Notes: generated by a model from the sequence alone, not told the origin. Shown: positions 39,151-50,053, counted from the first letter of the stretch. The stretch is DNA of 64,000 bases from Pseudoalteromonas spongiae UST010723-006 (GCF_000238255.3 NZ_CP011039.1:1165001-1229000); one strand, 5' to 3'. Translations and numbers: made by a program.

Positions 39151-40884
39151 GTGGCCTATCAATTAAGACCTTATCAGCAAGAAGCGGTTGAAAAAACCTT
39201 AGCTCACTTTCGCAAAAGCAATCACTCAGCGGTTATTGTATTACCCACAGGGTCAGGGAAAAGTTTAGTAATTGCCGAACTCGCGCGTCTTGCACGTAAA
39301 AAAATATTGGTGGTGACACATGTTAAAGAGCTTGTGGAGCAAAACCATGAAAAATATGAAAGTTTTGGCTTAAAAGCGAGTATTTATTCGGCAGGGCTTA
39401 AACAAAAGTCGCTTGCACACCAGGTTACCTTTGCTAGCGTTCAGTCACTTGGGCAAAACCTTGATGCGCTAAATGACGAGTATTCATTGGTAATTATCGA
39501 TGAATGTCACCGCGTCTCTGGCGATGATAATTCACAATATCAAAAGTTGATTAGCCATATAAAAGGGAAGAACTCTGAGTTAAAAGTGCTGGGTTTAACC
39601 GCTACACCGTATCGTTTAGGACTTGGTTTTATTTATCGTTTTCATTACCACGGCTTTGTAAGGGGAGATGGAAATGCCCCGTTTGAACATTGCATTTATG
39701 AACTGCCATTAAGGTATATGATTAAGCATCAATACCTTACGCCACCAAAATTAATCAATGCCGCAATCACGCACTATGACTTTGATTCACTCAGTAAAGA
39801 TGCGTTTGGGCGTTTTAGCGAACGTGATCTCAACCAACTGCTGCAAGAAAATCAGCGTGCAACTAAAGCGATTATTAATCAGGTGCTTGAGCTATCTGAC
39901 TCGTGTCAGGGTGTGATGATTTTTGCTTCAACCATTCAACACGCACAAGAGATCATTGAATATTTACCAAAAACGCAAAGTGCGCTGGTGATTGGTGATA
40001 CCCATAACGCTGAACGCGATGCAATTATTCGTCGATTTAAAGCAAAAGACATTAAATATTTGGTGAATGTATCAGTACTCACTACAGGCTTTGATGCACC
40101 GCATGTGGATTTTATCGCTATTTTAAGGCCAACCGAGTCGGTTAGTTTGTATCAACAAATCGTTGGTCGGGGTTTACGCCTCGCTGAAGGTAAAACCGAA
40201 TGCTTGGTCATTGATTATGCCGCTAATGGCTTTGATTTATTTCACCCCGAGGTTGGCAGCGTTAAACCTAATAGTGACAGCGAACCCGTGCAGGTGCTGT
40301 GCCCCGGTTGTGGTTTTGCTAACACCTTTTGGGGCAAAACCGATAGTGATGGCAAAGTAATAGAGCATTTTGGTCGTCGTTGTCAAGGGATCTTAGAAGA
40401 CGAGGGGCATAGCGAGCAGTGTGACTTTCGCTTTCGCTATAAAGAATGTGAGCAGTGTGGCGCACAAAATGATATTGCCGCGAGGCTGTGTCATCAGTGC
40501 CATCAACCTATTGTTGATCCTGATGATAAGTTACGTGATGCGCTTAATTTAAAAAATGCGTTGGTATTGCGTGTCAGTGGCATGCAGTTAGAAGCACATA
40601 ATCAGCGACTGAAAGTGACTTATCATGATGAAGATGGTGCAGACGTGAGCGAATACTTTAGTTTATCGTCAGACAAAGCGTCGTTTTATTTTAAACGGCA
40701 GTTTTTGCGCGTGGGTGTTCCCAGTAAAATTGATTTTTCTAACCCTAACTCAGTCGTTACTCATCAATCATTGCTAAAGGTGCCGGACTTTGTGGTTGCA
40801 AAACGAGACAAAGGTAAACATAAAGTGGTAGAGCGAATTTTTGACTACCAAGGGCAATTTAGGAAAGCACATGAGTTAAGATAA
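39151..40884 (+). CDS. radD: ATP-dependent helicase RadD (YejH)
   Basis: Superfamily 2 helicase-like ATPase that binds SSB and helps in DNA repair and crossover resolution. Walker A PTGSGKS near residue 33, DECH box near 115 (IDECHR), motif III TATPYRL, motif [12 protein letters not shown]. The C-terminal half carries zinc-binding Cys pairs ([25 protein letters not shown]). Close to E. coli RadD over its whole length (577 versus 586). The start is GTG at 39151; no ATG precedes the conserved [11 protein letters not shown]. Confidence 0.95.
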   Translation: MAYQLRPYQQEAVEKTLAHFRKSNHSAVIVLPTGSGKSLVIAELARLARKKILVVTHVKELVEQNHEKYESFGLKASIYSAGLKQKSLAHQVTFASVQSLGQNLDALNDEYSLVIIDECHRVSGDDNSQYQKLISHIKGKNSELKVLGLTATPYRLGLGFIYRFHYHGFVRGDGNAPFEHCIYELPLRYMIKHQYLTPPKLINAAITHYDFDSLSKDAFGRFSERDLNQLLQENQRATKAIINQVLELSDSCQGVMIFASTIQHAQEIIEYLPKTQSALVIGDTHNAERDAIIRRFKAKDIKYLVNVSVLTTGFDAPHVDFIAILRPTESVSLYQQIVGRGLRLAEGKTECLVIDYAANGFDLFHPEVGSVKPNSDSEPVQVLCPGCGFANTFWGKTDSDGKVIEHFGRRCQGILEDEGHSEQCDFRFRYKECEQCGAQNDIAARLCHQCHQPIVDPDDKLRDALNLKNALVLRVSGMQLEAHNQRLKVTYHDEDGADVSEYFSLSSDKASFYFKRQFLRVGVPSKIDFSNPNSVVTHQSLLKVPDFVVAKRDKGKHKVVERIFDYQGQFRKAHELR

Positions 40885-40967
40885 AAAATTTATATAAAAC
40901 AAACAATAAGTATTTGGTACTTGGTTAAAAATAGACCTAAACTCTAAATAAAAAACAGGCAGGGACG

Positions 40968-43900
40968 ATGTTTTCAAGTACTAAAATTACATTTCGTGTG
41001 ACTCTCGCATTTATATGCTTGCTAATAGCTGTGATTACAGCATCTGTTGCTATTGGCTTACAATATTATTTTTCTAAACAAATTACCGTAAGCGCCAGTC
41101 AGCAGTTTGCTGAACAAGTAGCCAAGCAAGTTGAGTTATCAATATCAAAAATGGATGATACGGCGAAAAATACCGCCTCATTACTCGCTAAATATTCATC
41201 GTTAATTGAAGGTCATACGCTTGTTGGCAAAGCAGACCAAATTCTCACCGATTTACTTATTGACCATAATGATTTTTACGCTATTTATTATGGATTTGAT
41301 AATGGCGATTTTTATGAGTTGATTAATCTTGAGACTAACCAAAAAGTCCGGAAACAGCTCGATGCCGCAATGGAAGACCGGTATGTTAAAATACATATTT
41401 ATACCGATGGCGAGCAAAGAGTTAGAAAAACTGAGTACCTTAACGATAAATTGCAGGTAAGACACAGTAAAGTTGAAGAGAGTGATTATGATGCAAGTAG
41501 TAGGCACTGGTTTATTAACGCCAATACAAAACGTGTTGTAAAATCCCCACCTTATCTATTTCATCATTTACAGGCTTCTGGCCAAACCTATTCGAAGATT
41601 GTTCATGGCACCAACCATGTTGTGGCTGTTGACTTAACATTGCAAACAATCGCTAAGCAGCTCAATGGCAGCTTTGAGCGTAATCGCAACTCAGATAGCA
41701 TAGAAGCGTATATTTATGATAATCAAGGTGAGTTACTGCTCAGCAATTTAAATGGCAAAGACAACGCAGCGCTTAATGTTGAGCCGTTAACGCTTTCTAG
41801 CGAGCAGCAAGCATTAGTTAAGGAAGTTGGCTCTCTTACTGTTAGTAATGAAATAAATTGGGCGCCGGTCGACTTTTCCATTTCAGGTATGCCGAAAGGG
41901 TATACACCAACATTAATCTCTTTACTCGGGCAAAAACTTAACTTAGATATTAATTTTATCAATGGTTATACGTGGTCTGAGTTAGTTTCTTTGTATCAAA
42001 ACGGCAAAATTGATGTGTTGCAGCCAGTGCATCAAACATTAAGCAATAAACAGTGGGGCGTATATTCTAAGCCTTTGCTTAATTTGCCACTGACACTTGC
42101 AACCTTACCCAAAAACAAGACGATTTCATCTCTTTCTGATCTTAATAATAAGCGATTAGCCATTCCTGAAGGCTGGTCACTGGTTGCAGCAATAAAACAC
42201 AGTTACCCTGAAATCACCATTGTTGAAGTAGCCGATTTACAAACGGCACTGTTAGCAGTTAAAAATGGCACGGTAGATGCCGCAATTGATAGTCAGTTGA
42301 TACTAGCCTATACGGCGAAGATGTTTTTTATTGACGGACTGCAATTTCATACAAATATTGATGCGAGCTTATTAAGTTTTGATACACACCTTCGTATGGT
42401 AGCAAAAGACAACAAAATTATTGAACTGCTAAACTTTGCACTTGAAAATGTAACGCAACAGGAACTTGCTTATTTATCTGAGCAGTGGCTAACGTTTGAC
42501 CGAAGCGCTAAGGCCGTGGATGCCTCAAGGGTTGTGCCTTATAAGCAATTAATTACTCTGTCAAAAGACAATGCTAACCACAATCGCTTACAAGTTATCG
42601 AAATTGAAAATACCGACTATTTACTTTTTATCGCACCTACAACGCTTGGTACAGAAGAACAAAATTACTTAGCCTTGCTGATCCCCACTAAGCTCGCGTA
42701 TTCAGAGGGGCTAAGCTATGTCACTAAATCAATAATAGTGACAACCATTATTTTATGTTTGTTAATGCCATTAACCTATTTTGTTGCGAGTCCCATTGTC
42801 GCTGCAATGCGCCGTTTAAGTGCAGAGAATACAAAAATAAAACAACGAAAATATAACGCAATTGACGTTGAGCATAGCTTTATTAAAGAAATTGACGATG
42901 TGTTTGATTCGCTCAATCAAATGGCCGAATCTATTCAAGCACATGAAGCAAAACAAGCAGAATTGCTCGATTCTTTTGTAAAATTAATAGCGCAAGCAAT
43001 CGATGATAAATCACCTTACACAGCCGGCCACTGCAACCGTGTACCAGAGCTAGGCCTTATGCTTGTTGATCATGCGAGTGACTGCGATGAACCTCATTTT
43101 AAAGCATTTAAACTAGATACCGATGATAAAAAACGAGAGTTCAAATTAGCGGCATGGTTACATGATTGCGGCAAAATAATTACGCCAGAGCATATTGTTG
43201 ATAAAGGTACTAAGTTAGAGTGTATTTATAACCGTATTCATGAGATAAGAATGCGTTTTGAAGTTTTATTACGCGATGCAGAAATTAGTTGTTATAAGCA
43301 GTTGCTGCAACAGCCAGAGCGTGAAAGCGAATTACAACTTGAGCTAAATGCTACTCAGCAAGCGCTTTACGAAGAGTACGAATTTGTTGCCAAAATTAAC
43401 CAAGGTGGCGAATTTATGGAAGAAGACAAAATAACCCGCTTAGAAGAAATAGCAAAACGTACATGGCTGCGCCATTTCAGTGATAAAAAAGGATTATCAC
43501 CGCTTGAAGAGTTAAAAAATGATCAACCTGATGAATTATTGCCTATTACCGAGCAATTATTAGCTGATAAAGAAGGTCACATCATCAAACGTGAGCAGGC
43601 GGTTGAGTATGCGCCTCATTTAGGTATCAATATTGAAGTTCCTGAGTATAAAGCGAATTTAGGCGAGTTGTATAACCTTAAAATTGGTCGTGGCACACTG
43701 ACCGCGGAAGATCGTTTTATTATTAATGAGCACATTATCGGCACAATTAAAATGCTTGATTCGTTGCCTTTCCCATGTGAATTATCGAATGTGCCACGTT
43801 ATGCCTCAACTCACCATGAAACACTCAAAGGAACGGGGTATCCACGAAAGTTAACAGGGGATGATTTATCAATACCCGAGCGTATTTTGGTACTTGCCGA

Positions 43901-44114
43901 TATATTTGAAGCACTTACCGCATCCGATAGACCGTATAAAAAGGCAAAGCCCCTTAGTGTGGCGATTGATATTTTGCATAAAATGTCACTCGATCAGCAT
44001 GTTGATATTGAAGTGTTTAAGCTCTTTTTACGCTCTGGCGTGTATAAACAATATGCACAAAAGTACATGCCAAAAGAACAAATTGATGAGATTGATTTAA
44101 CTAAATACTTATAG
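40968..44114 (+). CDS. Membrane sensor with periplasmic SBP_bac_3 domain fused to HD-GYP phosphodiesterase
   Basis: A 1048-residue inner-membrane signalling protein. A membrane segment at about 11-35, a Cache-like periplasmic part (about 40-260), then a solute-binding-protein (SBP_bac_3) domain at about 285-510 (LLGQKLNLDINFINGYTW, DLNNKRLAIPEGWSL, LLAVKNGTVDAAIDS). A second membrane segment at about 590-610 and a HAMP-like linker follow. The HD-GYP domain has HD near 729 (WLHDCGKI) and HHExxxGxGYP near 952, so catalysis of cyclic-di-GMP breakdown is plausible. About 220 residues separate the two motifs, far more than usual. Stand-alone gene. Confidence 0.88.
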   Translation: MFSSTKITFRVTLAFICLLIAVITASVAIGLQYYFSKQITVSASQQFAEQVAKQVELSISKMDDTAKNTASLLAKYSSLIEGHTLVGKADQILTDLLIDHNDFYAIYYGFDNGDFYELINLETNQKVRKQLDAAMEDRYVKIHIYTDGEQRVRKTEYLNDKLQVRHSKVEESDYDASSRHWFINANTKRVVKSPPYLFHHLQASGQTYSKIVHGTNHVVAVDLTLQTIAKQLNGSFERNRNSDSIEAYIYDNQGELLLSNLNGKDNAALNVEPLTLSSEQQALVKEVGSLTVSNEINWAPVDFSISGMPKGYTPTLISLLGQKLNLDINFINGYTWSELVSLYQNGKIDVLQPVHQTLSNKQWGVYSKPLLNLPLTLATLPKNKTISSLSDLNNKRLAIPEGWSLVAAIKHSYPEITIVEVADLQTALLAVKNGTVDAAIDSQLILAYTAKMFFIDGLQFHTNIDASLLSFDTHLRMVAKDNKIIELLNFALENVTQQELAYLSEQWLTFDRSAKAVDASRVVPYKQLITLSKDNANHNRLQVIEIENTDYLLFIAPTTLGTEEQNYLALLIPTKLAYSEGLSYVTKSIIVTTIILCLLMPLTYFVASPIVAAMRRLSAENTKIKQRKYNAIDVEHSFIKEIDDVFDSLNQMAESIQAHEAKQAELLDSFVKLIAQAIDDKSPYTAGHCNRVPELGLMLVDHASDCDEPHFKAFKLDTDDKKREFKLAAWLHDCGKIITPEHIVDKGTKLECIYNRIHEIRMRFEVLLRDAEISCYKQLLQQPERESELQLELNATQQALYEEYEFVAKINQGGEFMEEDKITRLEEIAKRTWLRHFSDKKGLSPLEELKNDQPDELLPITEQLLADKEGHIIKREQAVEYAPHLGINIEVPEYKANLGELYNLKIGRGTLTAEDRFIINEHIIGTIKMLDSLPFPCELSNVPRYASTHHETLKGTGYPRKLTGDDLSIPERILVLADIFEALTASDRPYKKAKPLSVAIDILHKMSLDQHVDIEVFKLFLRSGVYKQYAQKYMPKEQIDEIDLTKYL

Positions 44115-44278
44115 CCTATGATATAGGTTTTATAACTGCGTGAGTATGTTAACGAAGCAAATGCATTATTAAGTGTGTTGAGAGTTGAAAATTAGATAGC
44201 TCAGGGTCGAATTTTTTGCTTGGCTTTTGGTGTGTTTAGCTATATCAACAACTGAAATAGCATGGTTATAAGAAATTA

Positions 44279-44303
44279 AAAAAGGCTTGTTAAAAGCCTT
44301 TTT
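44279..44303. terminator. Bidirectional rho-independent terminator
   Basis: Stem AAAAAGGCTT / AAGCCTTTTT with a 5-base loop, between the HD-GYP and spoVR genes, which converge. Confidence 0.8.
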
Positions 44304-44386
44304 AAATTTATTGAGATGTAACCTAATTTGGTTTGATTTTGCCTAATTTAGGTCGCGACGATGGGTTACTTGTTCACACAGTCGCT

Positions 44387-45895
44387 TTAAATACTATCCG
44401 CAGTTGAGAGCGGACAACGGGCAATTTCTGTTATTTCACCGTTTGCATCTTCTTGCTCTAAAATCACGTCAAACCCCCATAAACGATATAAATGTTTAAT
44501 CACTTGGTCTTTAGTGTTCGCAAGCGGTATATCGTTGTGTGGCGTATAACGCAGTGTAAGCGCACGGTCACCTCGAACATTAACATTGAACACTTGAATG
44601 TTGGGTTCCAAATTACTTAGGTTATATTGCTCAGAGAGTGCCTGACGAATGGCGTGGTAACCGGATTCATTGTGAATAGCACTGACTTCTAAGTGGCTTT
44701 CTTTCTCGTTATCTAAAATAGAGAAAAACTTGAAGTCGCGCATTAACTTAGGCGATAAAAATTGACTGATAAAGCTTTCATCTTTGAAATTTTCCATCGC
44801 AAAATGCAAAGTATCGAGCCAGTTACTGCCAGCGATTTCAGGAAACCACCGTTTGTCTTCATCTGTTGGGTTTTCACATATACGACGAATATCCACCATC
44901 ATATTAAAACCGAGGGCATAGGGGTTAATGCCAGAATAGTAGGGCGAGTTGTAAGGCGGCTGATACACAACATTAGTATGGGATTGCAGCACTTCTAACA
45001 TAAAGGCGTCACTTAACTTTCCTTCATCGTACAAGTGATTAAGCAAGGTGTAGTGCCAAAATGTAGCCCAACCTTCATTCATTACTTGAGTTTGCTTTTG
45101 TGGGTAAAAATATTGCGAAATTTTGCGCACAATACGAATTATTTCGCGTTGCCAAATTTCGAGTAATGGTGCTCGTTTTTCAATAAAATAAAGAATATTC
45201 TCTTGTGGCTCACTGGGAAAGCGTGCGGCTTGTGTTTCAGCTTCGCTTTGATGTGAGGGAATGGTTTTCCACAATTCATTAACTTGAGATTGTAAGTAAT
45301 CCTCGCGTTCTTTTTGTCTTTTTTGTTCTTCAAAAAGGGATATTTGTTGAGGTCGTTTGTAGCGGTCTACACCATAATTCATTAATGCATGGCACGAATC
45401 GAGAAGCTTTTCTACTTCTTCAACGCCGTACTTTTGTTCACATTCGGCAATGTAATTCTTAGCAAACAGTAAATAATCAATTATAGAGCTTGCATCGGTC
45501 CAGGTTTTAAATAGGTAATTACCTTTAAAAAATGAGTTATGCCCATAGCAGGCATGTGCCATAACAAGCGCTTGCATCGGCATGGTGTTTTCTTCCATTA
45601 GGTATGCAATGCACGGATCTGAATTGATTACAATTTCGTAGGCAAGCCCCATTGCACCACGTTTGTAATTTTGCTCTGTTTGAATAAATTTTTTGCCAAA
45701 AGACCAATGACTATAGCCAATAGGCATACCAACACTGGAGTAGGCATCCATCATTTGCTCTGCGGTAATTACTTCAATCTGATTAGGGTAAGTATCGAGG
45801 CGGTAAATCTCAGCAACCCTAGCAATCTCGGTTTGGTATTCTCCGAGTAAATCGAATGTCCAATCAGGACCATCGCTTAGTACTTTTTTACTCAT
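44387..45895 (-). CDS. ycgB: SpoVR family protein (YcgB)
   Basis: A 502-residue cytoplasmic protein of the SpoVR family, required for spore cortex in Bacillus; its role in gammaproteobacteria is not defined. Signature stretches include DGPDWTFDLLG, GMPIGYSHWSFGKKF, YGHNSFFKGN and NEGWATFWHY (metal-like HxxE/H positions). It lies 17 bp after yeaH and is the third gene of the conserved prkA-yeaH-spoVR unit. Confidence 0.95.
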   Translation of the reverse strand: MSKKVLSDGPDWTFDLLGEYQTEIARVAEIYRLDTYPNQIEVITAEQMMDAYSSVGMPIGYSHWSFGKKFIQTEQNYKRGAMGLAYEIVINSDPCIAYLMEENTMPMQALVMAHACYGHNSFFKGNYLFKTWTDASSIIDYLLFAKNYIAECEQKYGVEEVEKLLDSCHALMNYGVDRYKRPQQISLFEEQKRQKEREDYLQSQVNELWKTIPSHQSEAETQAARFPSEPQENILYFIEKRAPLLEIWQREIIRIVRKISQYFYPQKQTQVMNEGWATFWHYTLLNHLYDEGKLSDAFMLEVLQSHTNVVYQPPYNSPYYSGINPYALGFNMMVDIRRICENPTDEDKRWFPEIAGSNWLDTLHFAMENFKDESFISQFLSPKLMRDFKFFSILDNEKESHLEVSAIHNESGYHAIRQALSEQYNLSNLEPNIQVFNVNVRGDRALTLRYTPHNDIPLANTKDQVIKHLYRLWGFDVILEQEDANGEITEIARCPLSTADSI

Positions 45896-45911
45896 AACTA
45901 GTCCTTGAAAA

Positions 45912-47192
45912 TTAAGCTACATCTGCGGTGGTATCTTTTTTAAATAACTCTCTGAATATAGGGTAAATGTCTTCCACAGATTTAATGTGTTGAATGGCGA
46001 AGTTTTCATGGGTATCGGCGAGCACTTGATATTCACGCCATAAGCTTTGATGTGCTCGGGTGGTAATTTCGATATAAGCGTAATAGCGCGTAACAGGCAG
46101 AATTTTATTGGTGAGCCAGTCACTGCATTGTGGCGAATCATCAGCCCAATTATCACCATCAGATGCTTGCGCAGCATAAATATTCCACTGCTCAGAGTCA
46201 TAGCGCTCTTTGATTATTTCGTCCATGAGCTTTAATGCGCTTGATACGATTGTGCCCCCCGTTTCTTGCGAATAGAAAAACTCGTGCTCATCGACTTCTT
46301 TCGCTTGGGTATGGTGACGAATGTAAACAACTTCGATGTCCTTGTAGGTACGGGTTAAAAATAAATAAAGCAAAATATAAAACCGTTTTGCGGTTTCTTT
46401 GGTTGCTTGGTCCATCGAGCCCGACACATCCATTAAGCAAAACATCACAGCTTTAGAACTTGGCTCAGGGCGCTTCTCATAGTTTCTAAAACGTAAATCA
46501 AAGGTATCAATAAACGGTACTGTGGCAATTTTATTTTTAAGTTGCTCTATTTCTTTTTCAAGCAGGGCAATTTCGCTTTGGTTGTCCTTTTTGTTTTTTG
46601 TAAGCTCAGCAAGTTTTTGCTCAAGTTCAGCTAATTGACGTTTTTTGCCTGCAGTCATGGCAATACGTCTTGCGACTGAGCCTTGCAATGAACGAACAAT
46701 ATCAATATTTGATGGAACTCCATCGTTACTGTAACCAGCACGATGGGTTTTCATTTGAACTAACTTATTGAGTTGATTCTGTTTCAAGTTTGGCAGTGCA
46801 AGATCTTCAAACAGCAAGTCTAAGTATTCATCTTTTGAAATGGAAAACACAAAATCATCTTGGCCTTCTCCAGAGTCACTGGCATCACCTTCGCCCGCAC
46901 CTTGACCTTGTCCGCCAAGGGGGCGTTTTATTCTGTCCCCTTGACTGAATTGGTCATTGCCTGGATGCACCATATCGCGTTTGCCACCTTTACCTTGATG
47001 GAAAATAGGCTCCTGCATATCACGACTTGGAATCGAAATGCTTTCGCCTGTTTCTACGTCAGTTACGCTGCGTTTGGCAATCGCATCGGAAACCGCCTCT
47101 TTAATTTGGCGCTTGTAACGCTTAATAAAGCGTTGGCGGTTAACCGTATTTTTGTTTTTCCCGTTTAAGCGTCGGTCAATAAAATGTGCCAT
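45912..47192 (-). CDS. yeaH: YeaH-type VWA domain protein (DUF444)
   Basis: A 426-residue cytoplasmic protein. N-terminal basic part ([22 protein letters not shown] in two parts), a Gly-rich linker ([21 protein letters not shown]), a coiled coil with long Glu/Lys helices (about 180-225), and a VWA domain with MIDAS motif DVSGSM near residue 255. Partner of the kinase PrkA in nitrogen- and stationary-phase stress in E. coli. Follows prkA by 38 bp. Confidence 0.93.
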   Translation of the reverse strand: MAHFIDRRLNGKNKNTVNRQRFIKRYKRQIKEAVSDAIAKRSVTDVETGESISIPSRDMQEPIFHQGKGGKRDMVHPGNDQFSQGDRIKRPLGGQGQGAGEGDASDSGEGQDDFVFSISKDEYLDLLFEDLALPNLKQNQLNKLVQMKTHRAGYSNDGVPSNIDIVRSLQGSVARRIAMTAGKKRQLAELEQKLAELTKNKKDNQSEIALLEKEIEQLKNKIATVPFIDTFDLRFRNYEKRPEPSSKAVMFCLMDVSGSMDQATKETAKRFYILLYLFLTRTYKDIEVVYIRHHTQAKEVDEHEFFYSQETGGTIVSSALKLMDEIIKERYDSEQWNIYAAQASDGDNWADDSPQCSDWLTNKILPVTRYYAYIEITTRAHQSLWREYQVLADTHENFAIQHIKSVEDIYPIFRELFKKDTTADVA

Positions 47193-47230
47193 ATACGCCT
47201 CCGTAGGTCTTCTTTACAATTACTACTAAC

Positions 47231-49153
47231 TCACTGTGACTTACGAACTCGTAAATACCATTCACTGAGCAAACGAACTTGTTTAGCTGTATAGCCTTTT
47301 TCAACCATGCGGTTAACAAAGTCCTCATGCTTTTGTTGATCTTCGGCGCTGGTTTTTGCATTGAATGAAATAACAGGCAGTAGATCTTCGGTATTTGAGA
47401 ACATTTTCTTTTCGATGACCGTTCTTAATTTTTCATAACTCGTCCAAACAGGGTTTTTACCATTGTTGTTAGCACGTGCTCTTAAAACAAAGTTTACGAT
47501 CTCGTTACGGAAATCTTTTGGATTAGAAATTCCCGCTGGCTTTTCAATTTTCTCTAGTTCTGCATTGAGTGCAGCTCTATCAAATAATTGGCCTGTATCT
47601 GGGTCGCGGAACTCCTGATCTTGGATCCAGAAATCGGCATAGGTTACATAACGGTCGAAAATATTTTGGCCATATTCAGAGTAGGATTCTAAATAAGCGG
47701 TTTGAATTTCCTTGCCGATAAACTCTACATATTTCGGAATTAAGAAACCTTTTAAGAACTCAAGGTAGCGCTCTTGGGTTTCTTGTTGGAATTGCTCGCG
47801 CTCAATTTGTTGCTCTAGCACATAGAATAAATGAACTGGGTTGGCTGCCACCTCAGTGTGGTCAAAGTTGAAAACACGCGATAAAATCTTAAAGGCAAAA
47901 CGTGTTGATAAGCCGTTCATGCCTTCGTCAACACCGGCGTAATCTTTGTATTCTTGGAACGATTTAGCCTTAGGATCGGTGTCTTTTAAGCTCTCGCCAT
48001 CGTACACGCGCATTTTTGAGTAAAGACTTGAATTTTCAGGCTCTTTAATTCGTGATAACACTGAAAACTGCGCTAGCGTCTCTAGTGTACCTGGGGCACA
48101 TGGCGCTTCGTTTAATTCTGAGTGTTGTAGTAGTTTCTCGTAAATTTTCATTTCTTCAGAAACACGCAGGCAATAAGGCACTTTCACAATGTAAACACGG
48201 TCTAAAAACGCTTCGTTGTTTTTATTGCCTTTAAACGTTTGCCATTCTGATTCATTAGAGTGAGCCAAAATCATACCATTGAAGGGCAGGGCTGAGAGAC
48301 CTTCGGTACCGTTGTAGTTACCCTCTTGGGTTGCGGTTAATAATGGGTGAAGCACTTTAATTGGTGCTTTAAACATCTCAACAAATTCCATTAAACCTTG
48401 GTTAGCGTGACAAAGTGCACCGGAATAGGCGTATGCATCGGCATCGCTTTGCGCAAAATGTTCAAGCTTGCGAATGTCCACTTTACCTACAAGCGCGCTG
48501 ATGTCTTGGTTATTCTCATCGCCAGGCTCAGTTTTCGCGATAGCAACTTGGTCTAGAATAGATGGGTAACGCTTTACTACTTTAAATTTCGTAATATCGC
48601 CGTTGAATTCGTGCAGGCGCTTAGTGGCCCACGGTGACATAATTGTTTTTATGTATCGATTGCTAATACCATATTCTTTTTCGAGGATATCGCCGTCTTC
48701 TACTGGGTCGAATAAGCAAAGGGGGTGGTCATTTACAGGGGAATCTTTAAGGCAATAAATAGGTACTTTTTGCATTAGGTACTTTAGCTTTTCAGCAAGT
48801 GATGACTTACCACCACCTACAGGGCCTAGTAAATAAAGTACCTGTTTGCATTCTTCAAGCCCTTGCGCTGCATGCTTTAAGTAGGCAACGATTTGTTCGA
48901 TGCTATCTTCCATGCCATAAAATTCTTTAAAGGCGGGGTAGCGCGGAATAACACGGTTAGAAAAAATACGACTGAGTGTTGGATCTTGTGATGTATCCAC
49001 CATTTCAGGCTGACCAATCGCCATTAATAACCGCTCTGCTGAGCTGGCATAGGCGGATTTATCTTCTTTACAGATCTCGAGAAATTCAGCAATAGTAAAT
49101 TCTTCTTCTTTTGCGGCTTCGTAACGAGATTGGAAATGATCAAAAATTGTCAT
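47231..49153 (-). CDS. prkA: PrkA-type serine protein kinase (YeaG)
   Basis: A 640-residue AAA+ protein and atypical Ser/Thr kinase. N-terminal PrkA AAA domain with Walker A GPVGGGKSSLAEKL near residue 110; C-terminal kinase-like domain with family-typical NEIVNFVLRARANNNG and EKLRTVIEKKMF. Length matches E. coli YeaG (644). ATG at 49153 with an almost perfect AGGAGGT ribosome-binding site. First gene of the prkA-yeaH-spoVR operon. Confidence 0.96.
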   Translation of the reverse strand: MTIFDHFQSRYEAAKEEEFTIAEFLEICKEDKSAYASSAERLLMAIGQPEMVDTSQDPTLSRIFSNRVIPRYPAFKEFYGMEDSIEQIVAYLKHAAQGLEECKQVLYLLGPVGGGKSSLAEKLKYLMQKVPIYCLKDSPVNDHPLCLFDPVEDGDILEKEYGISNRYIKTIMSPWATKRLHEFNGDITKFKVVKRYPSILDQVAIAKTEPGDENNQDISALVGKVDIRKLEHFAQSDADAYAYSGALCHANQGLMEFVEMFKAPIKVLHPLLTATQEGNYNGTEGLSALPFNGMILAHSNESEWQTFKGNKNNEAFLDRVYIVKVPYCLRVSEEMKIYEKLLQHSELNEAPCAPGTLETLAQFSVLSRIKEPENSSLYSKMRVYDGESLKDTDPKAKSFQEYKDYAGVDEGMNGLSTRFAFKILSRVFNFDHTEVAANPVHLFYVLEQQIEREQFQQETQERYLEFLKGFLIPKYVEFIGKEIQTAYLESYSEYGQNIFDRYVTYADFWIQDQEFRDPDTGQLFDRAALNAELEKIEKPAGISNPKDFRNEIVNFVLRARANNNGKNPVWTSYEKLRTVIEKKMFSNTEDLLPVISFNAKTSAEDQQKHEDFVNRMVEKGYTAKQVRLLSEWYLRVRKSQ

Positions 49154-49336
49154 ATAGACCTCCTAAATACCGGAAATTTTGCAACAGCAATAAAACTAGC
49201 CACTATTTATAAGGTTAGACGGGATTTTTGATTGTGCGAGATAAATAAAAGATATTTAAAGAAAAAACTTTACTATATTTCAGAGCGTTGAATATTATGC
49301 AATAGTCGGTGAGGAATTATGAAAAGTGCTGGGAAA

Positions 49337-49366
49337 TGTCAGTAAAACGCATGCGTTTTACTGACA
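49337..49366. terminator. Perfect 30-bp palindrome at the 3' end of sodB
   Basis: A perfect palindrome, 15+15 bp with no spacer (centre ACGCATGCGT), starting 10 bp beyond the sodB stop on the minus strand. Only a short T stretch follows on that strand, so it may act as a terminator or a 3'-end stabilising hairpin. Confidence 0.6.
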
Positions 49367-49376
49367 AAAATAGGAA

Positions 49377-49958
49377 TTAAGCTAGGTTTGCGTTTGCAAA
49401 TTCCCAGTTAACTAGTGCCCAGAAACCGTTTAGGTATTCAGGACGCACGTTACGGTAATCGATGTAGTAAGCGTGTTCCCAAAGGTCAACAGTGATGATT
49501 GGCGTAACACCCGCTTCAGTTAGTGGCGTAGCTGCATTTGACGTGTTAACGATGTCTAGGCTGCCGTCAGCTAGTTGTACTAACCATGTCCAGCTTGAAC
49601 CAAAGTTGTTAACAGCTTTGTCGTTGAAAGCAGCTTGGAATTCAGCGAAAGAACCCCATTTTGCGTTGATTAGCTCAGCAACTTTACCTGTTGGCTCGCC
49701 ACCACCGTTTGGTGAAAGGCTGTTCCAGTAGAACGTGTGGTTCCAGATTTGTGCTGCGTTGTTGAATACACCACCTTCAGAGCTACATACTACTTCTTCA
49801 AGAGTTTTGCCTTCGAAGTCAGTGCCTTCTACTAGACCATTTAGTTTTACAACGTATGTGTTGTGGTGCTTACCGTGGTGGAACTCTAGTGTTTCTTTTG
49901 AGATATGCGGCTCAAGCGCATCGATTGCATATGGTAGTGACGGTAGTTCAAAAGCCAT
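49377..49958 (-). CDS. sodB: Iron superoxide dismutase
   Basis: Cytoplasmic Fe-SOD converting superoxide to oxygen and peroxide. Metal ligands are visible: His in [10 protein letters not shown], His in [10 protein letters not shown], Asp and His in [10 protein letters not shown]. The AAQIWNHTF form with Gln is typical of Fe rather than Mn enzymes. Length 193 equals E. coli SodB. ATG start with GGAGA ahead. Upstream is a candidate IscR-like operator (GAGTA-aaa-TACTC). Confidence 0.96.
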   Translation of the reverse strand: MAFELPSLPYAIDALEPHISKETLEFHHGKHHNTYVVKLNGLVEGTDFEGKTLEEVVCSSEGGVFNNAAQIWNHTFYWNSLSPNGGGEPTGKVAELINAKWGSFAEFQAAFNDKAVNNFGSSWTWLVQLADGSLDIVNTSNAATPLTEAGVTPIITVDLWEHAYYIDYRNVRPEYLNGFWALVNWEFANANLA

Positions 49959-50030
49959 TTTATTTCTCCGTTGGCGTTAAAAAAGCGGACAACATTTTAC
50001 ATGAAGATGTCCAATATAAGTGTTAAACTA

Positions 50031-50053
50031 TACCCGAGTATTTTACTCAAGTT
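50031..50053. promoter_or_regulatory. IscR-type-1-like operator upstream of sodB (predicted)
   Basis: Contains the inverted repeat GAGTA-TTT-TACTC (50036-50048), read on the sodB strand as GAGTAAAATACTCGGGTAT. The right half ACTCGGGTAT looks like the IscR type 1 site ahead of Fe-S genes in E. coli. It is about 80 bp ahead of sodB. Regulator assignment is inference from pattern. Confidence 0.45.

Noticed and set aside
49180..49210. Sigma-54-like promoter ahead of prkA (TGGC ... TTGC on the minus strand)
   Set aside because: The GG to GC distance is one base too long for a -24/-12 promoter, although yeaGH is Ntr-controlled in E. coli.
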